In this document: positions 1 to 8,442 of the stretch, one piece after another
How positions within the stretch are numbered: position 1 is the stretch's first letter
How the letters are laid out: each line of letters begins with the position of its first letter
From: a virus
Direction: 5' to 3' (one strand)
Virus record (IMG/VR): IMGVR_UViG_3300026484_000463
Span: 1 to 34,847 of that record
Length of the DNA: 34,847 bases
The notes under the pieces: model-generated
Database searches by the model: none
Seen by the model: the letters and a program-made list of their open reading frames with translations, nothing else
Told to the model about the DNA's origin: nothing
Position numbers and translations under genes: made by a program

Positions 1-127
1 TTTGAACATTGTTTACTTTATTCTCTTTTTTGATGTTCGAGACTGCCAAATGCTTATTTTGAACATTGTTTACTTTATTCTCTTTTTTGATGTTCGAGAC
101 TGCCAAATGCTTATTTTGAACATTGTT
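1..127 (-). repeat. 57-bp in-frame tandem repeat in the tape measure gene
   Basis: Two identical 57-bp units (1-57 and 58-114) and 13 bases of a third (115-127). On the minus strand each unit encodes 19 residues beginning NNVQNKHLAV and ending KKENKV. Since 57 is a multiple of 3, unit gain or loss changes protein length without a frameshift. The array is cut by the window edge, so its copy number is unknown. Confidence 0.95.
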
Positions 128-2320
128 ATATGTGCTAGGTACATTTACTACTGCAGGTTGTGCCACTGCAAGAGAAGTAGTCATAGCGGTTGCAACTGCT
201 ACTTTTTTCATCGCTTTTGCAGGTTCAAACTTAGGATTATTCGCAGATCTTTTGCTATCTTTTTTCTCCTTTTCATCATCACTGCCAAAAAGTCCGCCAA
301 ACCAAGAGCCTACAGATGATGCAGCACTCTTCATCTTCTCAACTGCACCGCCAAACCACTCAAACTTTGACGAGAGCCAATCAAACGCTTTTCCAAACCC
401 ATCCATCAAAAGACCCATTGGAGACCACTTAAACACAGTTTTTACAAAGCCCCATACTTTATCTATTCCACTCTTAAACCAGTCAAACTTGTTATATGCC
501 CAGACAAGCCCAGCACCAAGTGCAGCTATACCTGTTACAACTAAACCTATAGGATTTGCACTCAAAGCAACATTAAAAAGCCACTGTTTAGCTGTCGCTA
601 GAGTACTAAAGAGACTAAACGCTTTAAGCTTTGCTCCCAAGCTCCCAAGGGTTACGCCACTAAACATGAGTGCTTTTGAGTAGAGATTTGTAGCAAAAGC
701 TACCGCTTTTGTTTTGGCTGCTGTAATGCCTTGCCAAAGTGAAAATACTTTTGTTTTTGCAGTAGAGAGTGCTGTGGCAATGCTTACTCTGTTAAAACTC
801 AGTGCTGCCATATTGTTCGCACCCATTTCTAAAAAGAGTGCTTTTTTTACTGTATTTATAGCAAGTGAATATCCAAGCTTCATAAGTGTAGCCGATTTTA
901 AAACCGTAACAACACCCAAAAAACCCATAGCCAAACCGCTAAGCGTCGGTAAAAGTGCCGGTACTTTCTCATCAAGCCACGATATGCCTTTTGCGATGCC
1001 ACCAAGACCAGTTGCCAACACATCCACAGCAGGAGCAAGTGTTTTGCCTATTGTGTAGCTCATATAGCTCATAGCATTGCCCATCTTCTCAAAACCGTAT
1101 CCCATATCCATAGCACTGGCCATCTGCTCCGATTTACTAAGTCCTCCATCCATCGCTTTTTGAAGATTTTGTTGTGCCTTTGTCAAATCATCTGTTTTAT
1201 CAATAAGCGCCATGACAGTTTTGACAGCCTCTTGAGACCCAAAAGCTTTTTGTAACTCTTGTTGTGCCTCTAAAGATTTAATATTGTCTCCGTACTTCTC
1301 TTTTATTTTTGTAAGAACATCGACCATAGGGAGCATTTTTCCCTCGCTGTCAGTAAAGGACAACCCCAACCCTTTTTGAGCCTTGCCAACACCGACCAAA
1401 AAAGCTCTATATCCACTACCAGCTTCACTTGCACTATCAAAAGAACCTTTTGACAATCCAACAATAGCCAACTCTTCTTGCAGTGATACTCCCATTGCAT
1501 GTGCGGATGCACCTATGTTTGAAAGTCCTCGTGCCAAGTCTGCACCATCTGTTCTAAAAGCCTGTACAGCACCTGCAATAGCACCGCTAAACTTCTTACC
1601 AAAATCCATATCAGAACCAAAATCTTTACGAAATATTCCATAGCCTAAAGCATAGAGTTTTGTCATCTCTGCTGTTGAGCTTTTTGTGGCTACTGCTGTT
1701 GTTGCGGCAAACTGTGTCATCTTCTTGACACCTTCATCACTAAGGCTTGCTATCCCAGATTTGATGTCGTATGAAGCCTTAATAAACTCAGGAGCAGTTA
1801 TCTGCCCAAACTGCAAGCTCATATTATTGGCCGCTTTTGTGATCTGTTCAATCCCTTGCTTTGTAATACCGAGTGATTTTATTTCACCCTGGGACTTAAA
1901 TACTTCATTTGCAGAGCCTATTATTTTTGTAACACCATAGAGCGAAGCACCGATACCGACTATGGAAGCTTTTTGCGCTGCAAAATCGTTCTTGAGTCCG
2001 TCTATCTTTATCTGAACCCGTGATGCTTTTTTGAGGTTGATAAGTGCCAGACGAAAAGAGCGGGTATCTTTTTCAAGATTATTTGTGTCTATACCTGCTT
2101 TTTTAAGGGTTAAACGCAAACCTTCCAGGGCTACTCTGTTTTTCTTTGCATCTTGTGAAAGGAGTTTAAACTCACTGATAGCCAGCTTTGTCTTGTTCAT
2201 CCCCTTGATATTGTTCCTCATACCTGCTAAACTTGTATTAGCAGTTTTAAAGGAGTTTTTAAAAGATGAAGCGACTAAGCCACCTATCACTACGCTCAAT
2301 CCAAATGTTTTTAATGACAT
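1..2320 (-). CDS. Phage tail tape measure protein (partial, C-terminus beyond left edge)
   Basis: Open from an ATG at 2320 to the edge of the window, at least 773 codons with no stop. The ATG follows AAGGA by 7-8 bases. The protein should set tail length and line the tail tube before DNA ejection. Support is the size, the position just after a tail chaperone with frameshift, a coiled N-terminal third rich in K/A/S/L, and a middle section (about residues 380-650) with repeated hydrophobic Gly/Ala-rich helices ending in W-rich patches (KFDWFKSG, SWFGGLFG), as in P2 gpT-like tape measures. After about residue 690 it becomes Lys/Ser-rich and then runs into a 19-residue tandem repeat that reaches the edge. 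Last gene of the late operon that can be seen. Confidence 0.93.
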   Translation of the reverse strand, partial: MSLKTFGLSVVIGGLVASSFKNSFKTANTSLAGMRNNIKGMNKTKLAISEFKLLSQDAKKNRVALEGLRLTLKKAGIDTNNLEKDTRSFRLALINLKKASRVQIKIDGLKNDFAAQKASIVGIGASLYGVTKIIGSANEVFKSQGEIKSLGITKQGIEQITKAANNMSLQFGQITAPEFIKASYDIKSGIASLSDEGVKKMTQFAATTAVATKSSTAEMTKLYALGYGIFRKDFGSDMDFGKKFSGAIAGAVQAFRTDGADLARGLSNIGASAHAMGVSLQEELAIVGLSKGSFDSASEAGSGYRAFLVGVGKAQKGLGLSFTDSEGKMLPMVDVLTKIKEKYGDNIKSLEAQQELQKAFGSQEAVKTVMALIDKTDDLTKAQQNLQKAMDGGLSKSEQMASAMDMGYGFEKMGNAMSYMSYTIGKTLAPAVDVLATGLGGIAKGISWLDEKVPALLPTLSGLAMGFLGVVTVLKSATLMKLGYSLAINTVKKALFLEMGANNMAALSFNRVSIATALSTAKTKVFSLWQGITAAKTKAVAFATNLYSKALMFSGVTLGSLGAKLKAFSLFSTLATAKQWLFNVALSANPIGLVVTGIAALGAGLVWAYNKFDWFKSGIDKVWGFVKTVFKWSPMGLLMDGFGKAFDWLSSKFEWFGGAVEKMKSAASSVGSWFGGLFGSDDEKEKKDSKRSANNPKFEPAKAMKKVAVATAMTTSLAVAQPAVVNVPSTYNNVQNKHLAVSNIKKENKVNNVQNKHLAVSNIKKENKVNNVQ

Positions 2321-2445
2321 TTTTTGTATTCCTTATCACTTTTTCTGTTTTTAGCTACAACTCACACATCATCGCAACACTTATAGCAACTGCAACAGCC
2401 TCTTTTTACTTTATGCTAAAAGGTGGAGTTGTCTATCTTCACGAG

Positions 2446-2777
2446 TTAAGAGATCTCTTTAAAAAAGAAGACAAAATCAACTAACTCCATCTGGGTCATA
2501 TCACCATAAGAGAAGTGCAGATGATGCCCAATTTGAGCCATCATCTTCAAACACTCCTCCCACTCTATGACAAAAAACTCTGCAGAGCCTCATCAAGCTT
2601 TTTAAAATCTTTTCCTGATAGTTCGTCTATCTCATCTTCACTCATCTCACAAAGATTTACAAGCATTGCAACCTCTCTGTCAAGTTCATCAGTTATGGAG
2701 TTTACTGCTCGCATATCCTTAACCTTTGGTTCACGCATAGTGACCTCAGTCCCATTACTTAGTTTGATTTTTTTCAT
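2446..2777 (-). CDS. Tail assembly chaperone, -1 frameshift product (gpE+E' type)
   Basis: Predicted 110-residue product made when ribosomes slip one base back on the heptamer T TTT TTG at 2577-2571. The first 69 residues are those of the short chaperone. The next 41 come from the -1 frame, beginning VIEWEECLKMMAQ and ending with a TAA at 2448-2446. The downstream frame has no start codon of its own near the join, yet it codes for a typical E'-like tail (hydrophobic, with a GHHLHFSYGDM stretch). P2 gpE/E' and lambda gpG/gpGT are made this way, and the long form recruits the tape measure protein. The next gene downstream is the tape measure, as expected. The frameshift is inferred from sequence. 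Confidence 0.82.
2565..2777 (-). CDS. Tail assembly chaperone, short form (gpE-like)
   Basis: A 70-residue acidic protein (KKIKLSNGTEVTMREPKVKD at the start) of the phage tail assembly chaperone type. It should keep the tape measure soluble while tail tube protein polymerises round it. It starts inside the previous gene (23-base overlap, coupled translation) and stops at TAG 2567-2565, two codons after the slippery heptamer. Most ribosomes should make this form and a minority the longer one. The position between tube and tape measure is diagnostic of the family. Confidence 0.85.
   Translation of the reverse strand: MKKIKLSNGTEVTMREPKVKDMRAVNSITDELDREVAMLVNLCEMSEDEIDELSGKDFKKLDEALQSFLS
2571..2577 (-). 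promoter_or_regulatory. Programmed -1 ribosomal frameshift site T TTT TTG
   Basis: Read on minus, codons AGT TTT TTG contain the X XXY YYZ heptamer TTTTTTG. Slipping back one base moves both tRNAs onto near-identical codons and bypasses the TAG six bases downstream. I saw no strong downstream hairpin by eye. Confidence 0.78.
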
Positions 2778-2937
2778 CTGTTTTCTCCTCTACAGTTTCA
2801 AATTTACCGGCAGCCTCTTTTTCAAGAAGCTCTGTCTCTTTTTTATTCAGCTCTTTAACATCGTCTCGACGCATAACAAAAATGTCTTTACCCTCTTTGT
2901 CTTTGATGCAGATGTAGTGTGTGGCTCTTACTCTCAT
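2755..2937 (-). CDS. Small phage tail-region protein, unknown function
   Basis: A 60-residue charged protein whose first half looks like a small beta domain (RVRATHYICIKDKEGKDIFV) and whose second half is a K/E-rich helix. It lies between the tube and chaperone genes and overlaps both by a few bases, so it is translated with them. I do not recognise a family. The place suggests a tail-tube accessory protein, but that is inference from context alone. Confidence 0.72.
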   Translation of the reverse strand: MRVRATHYICIKDKEGKDIFVMRRDDVKELNKKETELLEKEAAGKFETVEEKTDEKNQTK

Positions 2938-3422
2938 TACATCACCGCCGAACGAGTTGACTCATATATGTCTTTACCGCCGATTTTGGCTATCATATTT
3001 GGAAGATCAATGTCATACACTTCATCGCCTCCAAGATTTAGGTTGTAAACATTGACATACATTTTTACTTTTGTTTTCATGGCATCACCATCTTTAATGG
3101 TATCTACTTCCATATCTACACTTCCAGTTAGTGTTGCTGTGAGTTTTTTTACAACATTGTCTTCAAGGTATTCACCTTTTAGCTTTAAAGATGCCTCGCT
3201 CAGCTTTGAGGCCTCTTGTAAAATAGTAGAGTTTGCAGAGTTGATGTCTGCCTCAAACTCCATAGGTTCTAAACGACCACTGTCCACATGAACGCCATTC
3301 ATAACATCTTTTTTTGTTTTGACTACAGGGAGCTTATAGCTCTCTATAGTCCCTAAAAATCCGACACCAGATACAAAAACATTTAACTCTTTTGCTTTTG
3401 AAGGTATTTTTCTTGTTGCCAT
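2937..3422 (-). CDS. Phage major tail tube protein (P2 FII-like)
   Basis: 161 residues, the usual length for the contractile-tail tube. The early GFLGTIESYKLPVVK segment and the strand-rich middle with alternating charged and hydrophobic residues (LTATLTGSVDMEVDTIKDGD) fit the P2 FII family, and the end KIGGKDIY suits it. It would polymerise inside the sheath to form the DNA channel. It directly follows the sheath gene (10-base gap), the standard order, and is preceded by a GGAGT ribosome site. Confidence 0.9.
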   Translation of the reverse strand: MATRKIPSKAKELNVFVSGVGFLGTIESYKLPVVKTKKDVMNGVHVDSGRLEPMEFEADINSANSTILQEASKLSEASLKLKGEYLEDNVVKKLTATLTGSVDMEVDTIKDGDAMKTKVKMYVNVYNLNLGGDEVYDIDLPNMIAKIGGKDIYESTRSAVM

Positions 3423-3432
3423 CTCTTACTCC

Positions 3433-4566
3433 TTATGCCAATCTGTCATATACAACGCTTGCATAAGCGTCAACTCTGTCGAATGTTACTTTAATGAGTG
3501 AAGGAGACGGAGTCTCTTGCGCTTCAATAGTAAAGTAAAACTCACCGTTTGTAATAGCTGTCGGTGTAGTTCTCTCTAAATCAAGATAAACCTTAAACCC
3601 AAGCATCACATCTGCACCAACGAGTGAAGCCATAAACGCTCTTAAACTATCAAGTGCAGCATCAAGAGCATTTAAGTCTTTATCAACCGCCCAGAAAATC
3701 CCATCTATAACCGCAAATGATGCAAGGTCAAAGATGCGAACACGGCGAGCATCTTGCCACACTGGGTCGATGTCACATGTCTCATAGTTCCAGGTACGAA
3801 TGCCACTGTAGTTAATGAAACTTGTAATCTGCTTGTCATTAAGCGGGTCTGTTTCATCTTGAAATCCTGCCAGAAACTCACGATGTGTTTTTACTCCACT
3901 GACTGGAATCACTCTGTTAGATATTGAGTAGCTATACCCAATGTCTTTACTTCCATCGATGGAAGCACGAAGGTAAGCAAGCACAACAGATGCACAGTAT
4001 TCATCACTCCCGTTTATTGCCGTGTTCCAATCCATAAGGTTTGTAAACACAGGCGTGATACGACGGCTTCCCAAAGCATCTCTTTTTGTAATGGCATCAG
4101 AGTTATCTGTTGCATCAAGTGAGACAAAAGAGCGTGCTTTAAGCTTATCTGTTGTTGCAACGACTGCATTTTGCACATCGATGTCACTATCCCAATCCCC
4201 TACACCGATAATGTCAGGGCGAATCCCAAAGATTGACGGTGCAGTTGCAATGGCATTGACTGCATTTATAACATTACTCTTCTCTGCTGATGCATCTGTA
4301 TCAACCGTTGCTACTGAGATGATAAGCGGAACAATAAGCCCGTATTTATCCTCACCAAATTTTAAATACTTGAGTATATTTCCACCTGTAGCTGCTGCTA
4401 TCTCTTCATCTGCTAACGCTGCTTTGATACTGTCAAAATATTTAGTTCCGGCAGTCACACCAGAATCTGCTGTCAAAACAAGTGCTAAAGGAATAACACT
4501 TGAAACACTAATAGGTCTTGCACCAGAACTTACGACGTCAACGACGACACCTCTGTTTAAACTCAT
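3433..4566 (-). CDS. Phage tail sheath protein (P2 FI-like)
   Basis: 377 residues from the ATG at 4566, which has AAAGGAG six bases upstream. An earlier in-frame ATG at 4605 has no ribosome site and lies inside the preceding gene. N-terminal RGVVVDVVSSGARPISV is the usual beta-strand arm of contractile sheaths. The core includes GIRPDIIGVGDWDSD and the C-terminal third has the LDALRAFMASL helix and LDLERTTPTAITNGEFYF, all typical of P2/Mu-type sheaths. It contracts on infection to drive the tube through the envelope. Next gene is the tube. Confidence 0.94.
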   Translation of the reverse strand: MSLNRGVVVDVVSSGARPISVSSVIPLALVLTADSGVTAGTKYFDSIKAALADEEIAAATGGNILKYLKFGEDKYGLIVPLIISVATVDTDASAEKSNVINAVNAIATAPSIFGIRPDIIGVGDWDSDIDVQNAVVATTDKLKARSFVSLDATDNSDAITKRDALGSRRITPVFTNLMDWNTAINGSDEYCASVVLAYLRASIDGSKDIGYSYSISNRVIPVSGVKTHREFLAGFQDETDPLNDKQITSFINYSGIRTWNYETCDIDPVWQDARRVRIFDLASFAVIDGIFWAVDKDLNALDAALDSLRAFMASLVGADVMLGFKVYLDLERTTPTAITNGEFYFTIEAQETPSPSLIKVTFDRVDAYASVVYDRLA

Positions 4567-4567
4567 C

Positions 4568-4816
4568 TTACTCTCCTTTGCTTTTAATGCAATGCTTCGC
4601 CTCAAGAACTCTCAGAAGCTTACATACCGACTTATCAAACCAATTAGCAGTACCTTTTTCAATTTTTCTACCTATATGGCTTGATATTGTTTCATCTTGA
4701 CTACCATTCCAAATCACCACATTAAAAAGTTGGTCTATGACTAAAAGAAGTCTTAGTATGTAAGACCTCTTTTTTACATCATTCTCAAACTTTTTTACAA
4801 GTTGTTCTTTATCCAT
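4568..4816 (-). CDS. Small conserved phage protein, unknown function
   Basis: 82 residues from ATG 4816 with TTGGAG nine bases upstream. The TTG codon at 4831 is not a likely start because it lies in that ribosome site. Visible pattern: a hydrophobic helix SYILRLLLVIDQLFNVVIW, then DETISSHIGRK and a C-terminal C-x-L-x-x-V-L-E-A-K-H-C. Small phage proteins with an 'IDQ..N......DE.IS' helix and a final HC are known to me by eye but without a secure name. It ends two bases before the sheath start and follows a 49-residue gene by one base. Confidence 0.75.
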   Translation of the reverse strand: MDKEQLVKKFENDVKKRSYILRLLLVIDQLFNVVIWNGSQDETISSHIGRKIEKGTANWFDKSVCKLLRVLEAKHCIKSKGE

Positions 4817-4817
4817 T

Positions 4818-4967
4818 TTACACAACTCCAATTTTTGCCAACAGCTCTGTTTGCACTCTTCGTTTCTCTCTCAATGCAAAAGCACTAGCTTCTACAAAGA
4901 GTGCATTTTTTTCAAGAACTGGTGTAGCACTTATGTTTTGAACATCATTAACTTTAATTCCACCCAT
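4818..4967 (-). CDS. Small phage protein, 49 residues, unknown function
   Basis: ATG at 4967 with a strong GAGGAG site seven bases upstream, and TAA ending one base before the next ATG. The protein begins MGGIKVNDVQNISATPVLEK and ends RVQTELLAKIGVV. It is a short alpha-helical, amphipathic sequence without membrane segments. It lies between the fibre assembly gene and the sheath, in full operon spacing, which supports it being real despite its size. Function not recognised. Confidence 0.72.
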   Translation of the reverse strand: MGGIKVNDVQNISATPVLEKNALFVEASAFALREKRRVQTELLAKIGVV

Positions 4968-4971
4968 TTTC

Positions 4972-5478
4972 TTACTCCTCTTCTATTACTGGGAACTCAG
5001 GATAAACTGGTTCTCTATTTTCTGCTATTGCACTTTTACCCTCTGTAACACACAACTCAGCCCACTCTGTTCTAATCCCAACTTTTACAAGTTTTTCAAA
5101 AAGTGGTTTTTGCTCATCATCTACATCAGCGATAACTTCACTCAAAGTTGCTCCATTAAAAAAAGAAGTTACCAAGTCAACAATTTTCACTTCCAAATCA
5201 GCCACACCTTGAGCTTTTAGTTTAGTTGTATATGAACTAACCCATTTTTCATCTTGAGCTTGTTGTTTTGCAGGGTAGAATTTATAAACAGCATCTTCAA
5301 TCGCTTTATATTTTGCTTCTATCTCTGCTTGAGCTTCAAGTTCTGCTACTTTTTCAGCTATTTCTTCATTTGTTGGTTGTGGTCTATCATCTTTCCAAGT
5401 AATTTTTCTACTAAAATAAGTAAATTTTGCTTCTGGAACTAATTTATTGATAGCTTCTTTAATATATAATGCATTCAT
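4972..5478 (-). CDS. Tail fibre assembly / XkdW-like protein
   Basis: 168 residues. The start MNALYIKEAINKLVPEAKF followed by ITWKDDRPQPTNEEIAEK and a long Glu/Ala-rich helix (EIAEKVAELEAQAEIEAKY) is the layout of XkdW/DUF4376-type proteins coded right after phage fibre genes, where they help fold or attach the fibre. The C-terminal half is acidic and helical. Five bases separate it from the 49-residue gene and 13 from the fibre gene. The family call rests on the N-terminal pattern and position, not on a search. Confidence 0.68.
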   Translation of the reverse strand: MNALYIKEAINKLVPEAKFTYFSRKITWKDDRPQPTNEEIAEKVAELEAQAEIEAKYKAIEDAVYKFYPAKQQAQDEKWVSSYTTKLKAQGVADLEVKIVDLVTSFFNGATLSEVIADVDDEQKPLFEKLVKVGIRTEWAELCVTEGKSAIAENREPVYPEFPVIEEE

Positions 5479-5491
5479 TCTTATCTCCCTG

Positions 5492-6157
5492 CTATATTTT
5501 TGCTACTGATATTTTTGATCTATATATATCAGCAGTAAAGTCATTACCAACTCGAACATCAACAACATCATCTTTTTTCAATTTTTGAATAAATGTTGCT
5601 GTTTTAAAACCATTTGTTTTATCATTACTAGTACCATCATCATATAATGTACTTTCAACCTCAATAAAAATACTTTCTTGAGTATTAGTTCCATTTAAAT
5701 ATATTGCACATCTATTATCATCATTCTGTCTACTTCCATCACCCTTGTAATGTGAGAATTCAATTATAATAATATATACACCATCAATAGGTATAATAAA
5801 GTTACTATTATCAACATCAATAGCAATTCCATCTTCAAATTTATTATTAAACTCAACTTTTATGAATCCTACTGCTTGAACAACTTGAATATCATCTGAA
5901 TATCCATAAGCATATATATTTGAATAGATTTCATCCAAACTTTTACCACCAAGTTTCAAAGCATTTTCAGCTTCTGCCACTACTCCATTATCTAAAAGAG
6001 TCTGTATTGCTTGAAGTCCCTCATCACTTTTATTTGCTATATCTATAAGTGCTTGTTTTGATTGTTCATCAAGCTGAGCAAACACACCATCATACTTCTC
6101 TAAAAGAAGTCTTGCATTTTCGTTAAGACCTGCTAACTCATCAGTTAAATCAGCCAT
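5492..6157 (-). CDS. Receptor-binding tail fibre protein with C1q/TNF-like tip
   Basis: 221 residues. Residues 1-80 are helical (LTDELAGLNENARLLLEKYD) and would trimerise. Residues 95-221 look like a C1q/TNF jelly-roll head: VEFNNKFEDGIAID, then FIIPIDGVYIIIIEF (the F-x-x-P-x-x-G-x-Y strand), CAIYLNG, TATFIQKLKKDDVVDVRV (the K-x-x-D-x-V strand) and a final YRSKISVAKI strand. Such heads end many phage fibres and bind the host surface. It overlaps the previous gene by 8 bases. The DNA is more AT-rich and repetitive than the baseplate genes, which suggests the tip was exchanged between phages. Confidence 0.8.
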   Translation of the reverse strand: MADLTDELAGLNENARLLLEKYDGVFAQLDEQSKQALIDIANKSDEGLQAIQTLLDNGVVAEAENALKLGGKSLDEIYSNIYAYGYSDDIQVVQAVGFIKVEFNNKFEDGIAIDVDNSNFIIPIDGVYIIIIEFSHYKGDGSRQNDDNRCAIYLNGTNTQESIFIEVESTLYDDGTSNDKTNGFKTATFIQKLKKDDVVDVRVGNDFTADIYRSKISVAKI

Positions 6158-6620
6158 CTATAATCCCCTTATCTATAAGTTTATTTTGTAGTGCAATCAC
6201 TAAGTTAGTGTTTGCTATTAATGGAGTTAAAAACAACTCCTTTGCTTCTGTTGGTGTTATATATTCATCTGCTTTAAAAGCGATTGTTCCAGCTTCACCA
6301 CTTACTGTTATTTTTATAATCTGCTCACCGCCGACACCATAAACAAACTGAATAGCTGGTGTTGCTACATCTGCGATAATCTTATCATCATCACTTAGCA
6401 CTCTTACAGCTTTGTTCCAATTTGTAAAATGTTCATCTTTAGGAACGATTACAACTACTGTTAACACTCCTTTTTCATCAAAATAGGTACTATGTACACT
6501 ATCGCTAAAGTATGCAACATTATTTTCATCAATAAGACTAAACTTTTGTATTCTGTCAAAAAGTTCATCTCTTAGTATCTGTAACCCCTCTTCATTTGGG
6601 GTTGCTGTTAAATTGTCCAT
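6150..6620 (-). CDS. Tail fibre-associated protein, N-terminal fibre or adaptor
   Basis: 156 residues between the gpI-like baseplate protein and the C1q-tipped fibre, overlapping both by a few bases. Residues 1-110 are beta-rich (GVLTVVVIVPKDEHFTNWNK, IQFVYGVGGEQIIKITVSGE). The C-terminal part has a helix TEAKELFLTPLIANTNLVIA. The place is that of the tail-collar or fibre N-terminal module that docks to the baseplate, and a split fibre (this protein plus the next) is plausible. No family recognised with confidence. Confidence 0.65.
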   Translation of the reverse strand: MDNLTATPNEEGLQILRDELFDRIQKFSLIDENNVAYFSDSVHSTYFDEKGVLTVVVIVPKDEHFTNWNKAVRVLSDDDKIIADVATPAIQFVYGVGGEQIIKITVSGEAGTIAFKADEYITPTEAKELFLTPLIANTNLVIALQNKLIDKGIIDG

Positions 6621-7339
6621 ATACCTACTCCTTGTATATTTATATCTGTTTGAGGATAGACAACCTCTATCATCTTACTTATCTTCACATCCATAACACC
6701 CCCACCAGTTAGATTTAATGCGATTTGTTTATCATCTTGTTTAAAATCACTTTTTAGCTTTATGTTTATGGCATTTGCACCAGCAACATCAATAGCACCA
6801 AAAGAGTCATAATCAAGGCTTAGTTCATTTGCAAGTTTTGCGGATAATGTTCCAGCTCCAGCCATCTCAATGTTGCACAGAGCCTCTTTAAGTGAGACAT
6901 CCACCCCGTCAAAAACACTTCTGACATTTTTGTACTTTTTGACAGTTACTTCCATCTTTGCAAAAAGTTCCTTGCCAAAGATCTTGTTGTAGTCGGAGAT
7001 AAAAGTATGTGTTTTGAAGTGGTAAGGATTTGCATCATATTCAAACCATTCTGACACGATTGTGTCATCGCTCAAAGCCACAATATTTTCTTTAAGAGAT
7101 GCAACGCTCCCTGCATATATTGCACTTCTGCTTGCAGCAGCTATCATCTCTCGTGCTGTAAGCTCATTAGCCACAGAGATGTCAACATCCGCTTCCCATG
7201 CAAGAAATGGCAAAACACTTATGTGACACTCAAGTGGATCTAGGCTTAAAAGAGTTATATCAATATGTTTCATATCCTCTTTGTGCATCTGCTCATAACA
7301 CTTCCACAGTTTACTCATATATGCAGGGAGTAAGCTCAT
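6608..7339 (-). CDS. Baseplate protein I (P2 gpI-like)
   Basis: 243 residues. The LPFLAWEADVDIS motif near residue 45, followed by the helix REMIAAASRSAIYAGSVASLKENI and then VSEWFEYDANPYHFKTHTF, is the standard phage tail protein I sequence. The family core is about 180 residues. Here a further 70 beta-rich residues follow (LNLTGGGVMDVKISKMIEVV), perhaps the fibre-binding part. gpI closes the baseplate wedge and connects fibres. Order W, J, I, fibre is that of P2. Confidence 0.9.
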   Translation of the reverse strand: MSLLPAYMSKLWKCYEQMHKEDMKHIDITLLSLDPLECHISVLPFLAWEADVDISVANELTAREMIAAASRSAIYAGSVASLKENIVALSDDTIVSEWFEYDANPYHFKTHTFISDYNKIFGKELFAKMEVTVKKYKNVRSVFDGVDVSLKEALCNIEMAGAGTLSAKLANELSLDYDSFGAIDVAGANAINIKLKSDFKQDDKQIALNLTGGGVMDVKISKMIEVVYPQTDINIQGVGIWTI

Positions 7340-8442
7340 CGCACTGCCTCGCTAAAGTTGAGTGTCAGAGTTGTTACATCAATTACTTCATTCTCTGCGC
7401 AGTTAATAGTTGCAGTTGGATTAAGCAAAACGATGTCTTTTACCATCTCGCTCTCTAAGAGACCATGTATCTTAGGTATTGTCAGCTCTTTACCAAAGAG
7501 CATAGTGTTGTCTTTTATACGACTCTCTATAAGCTCTCTTACATTTGCTTCATAACTCATATCATAAAGCACTATGTTCGCCTCAATCGTTGCAGATATG
7601 ACAGTCGCTGAATAGACTTGCACATCATCAGTCAAAGGACGAACACTCTCAACGCTGAGTGCTTCACTTACACGCTCTATCATTACACTGTCTGCTGTAC
7701 CGGCAACACTTAAAAGATATACTTTTACAACACCTGGTGTATCATCAATCACTTTTACATCACTTACACGAGAGTCTGCATTAAATGCATAGTACTTGTA
7801 TGTCAAGATAGAGCCTGCCGTTGATTTTCTCTCTCTTGAGAGCCATATACGCTTACGAAAACGTTCATCATCTTCTGTATCTGCACCGTTTTCAAAGATG
7901 TCATCTTGAGTAGCAGTAATTACATATGGAAGAGGTGTAACGATATTCTCTGTTTTTACATCAGATGTCTCTACATACTCTTGCAACTCACACACACCAA
8001 CACCTACACGCTCACCTGCTTTTATAAGAACATCTTCAAGCAAAAGAGCAAATTTCCCCTTCCCATCACTCATCTGCATATTTTTAGGCAGGTTTATATC
8101 GTATGTGAGTTCTGATGAAAGTGTAAGAGTAAAAGATGCATACGGCTTACTTCCCTCGAGTCTGAGTACTCCATAACGAGTAGCACCAAGATGATCAAGG
8201 TCACTTCCTTTGGCATACGCTAAAAGTCCAGCTTTTACGGCGTTGTTGATGCGTGTGCGAAGCAGCATCTCCGCATAAGCATCTGCCTCTATCATAGTCA
8301 TTATGTCATCACTCTCATTTGGCACATATTCAATGCCTTTTGCCTTTGCAATTTCAGCAAAAGTATCTAGTTTTCTTTGCTTAATCATCTCATAATCAAA
8401 CTCTTCTATAACCTCGGGAGCCGGTAAATCAAGCAGTTGCAT
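7336..8442 (-). CDS. Baseplate protein J (P2 gpJ-like)
   Basis: 368 residues, the usual length. Early motif LLRTRINNAVKAGLLAYAKGSDLDHLGATRYGV (in pieces: RTRINNAVKAGLLAYAKG, then DLDHLG), followed by the beta-sandwich GVGVGELQEYVET-like stretch, GADTEDDERFRKRIWLS and AFNADSRVSDVKVIDDTPGV, all matching Baseplate_J proteins. It forms the wedge ring of the contractile baseplate, like T4 gp6. Overlaps W by 14 bases and I by 4. Confidence 0.95.
   Translation of the reverse strand: MQLLDLPAPEVIEEFDYEMIKQRKLDTFAEIAKAKGIEYVPNESDDIMTMIEADAYAEMLLRTRINNAVKAGLLAYAKGSDLDHLGATRYGVLRLEGSKPYASFTLTLSSELTYDINLPKNMQMSDGKGKFALLLEDVLIKAGERVGVGVCELQEYVETSDVKTENIVTPLPYVITATQDDIFENGADTEDDERFRKRIWLSRERKSTAGSILTYKYYAFNADSRVSDVKVIDDTPGVVKVYLLSVAGTADSVMIERVSEALSVESVRPLTDDVQVYSATVISATIEANIVLYDMSYEANVRELIESRIKDNTMLFGKELTIPKIHGLLESEMVKDIVLLNPTATINCAENEVIDVTTLTLNFSEAVR

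Noticed and set aside
2266-2484. Plus-strand frame, hydrophobic, 72 codons, with a fair AAAGGAG site, opposite the chaperone-tape measure junction
   Set aside because: It is antisense to the tape measure start and the frameshift extension, inside a tight minus operon. The gap 2321-2445 has no minus gene, so it cannot be excluded entirely, but the context is against it.
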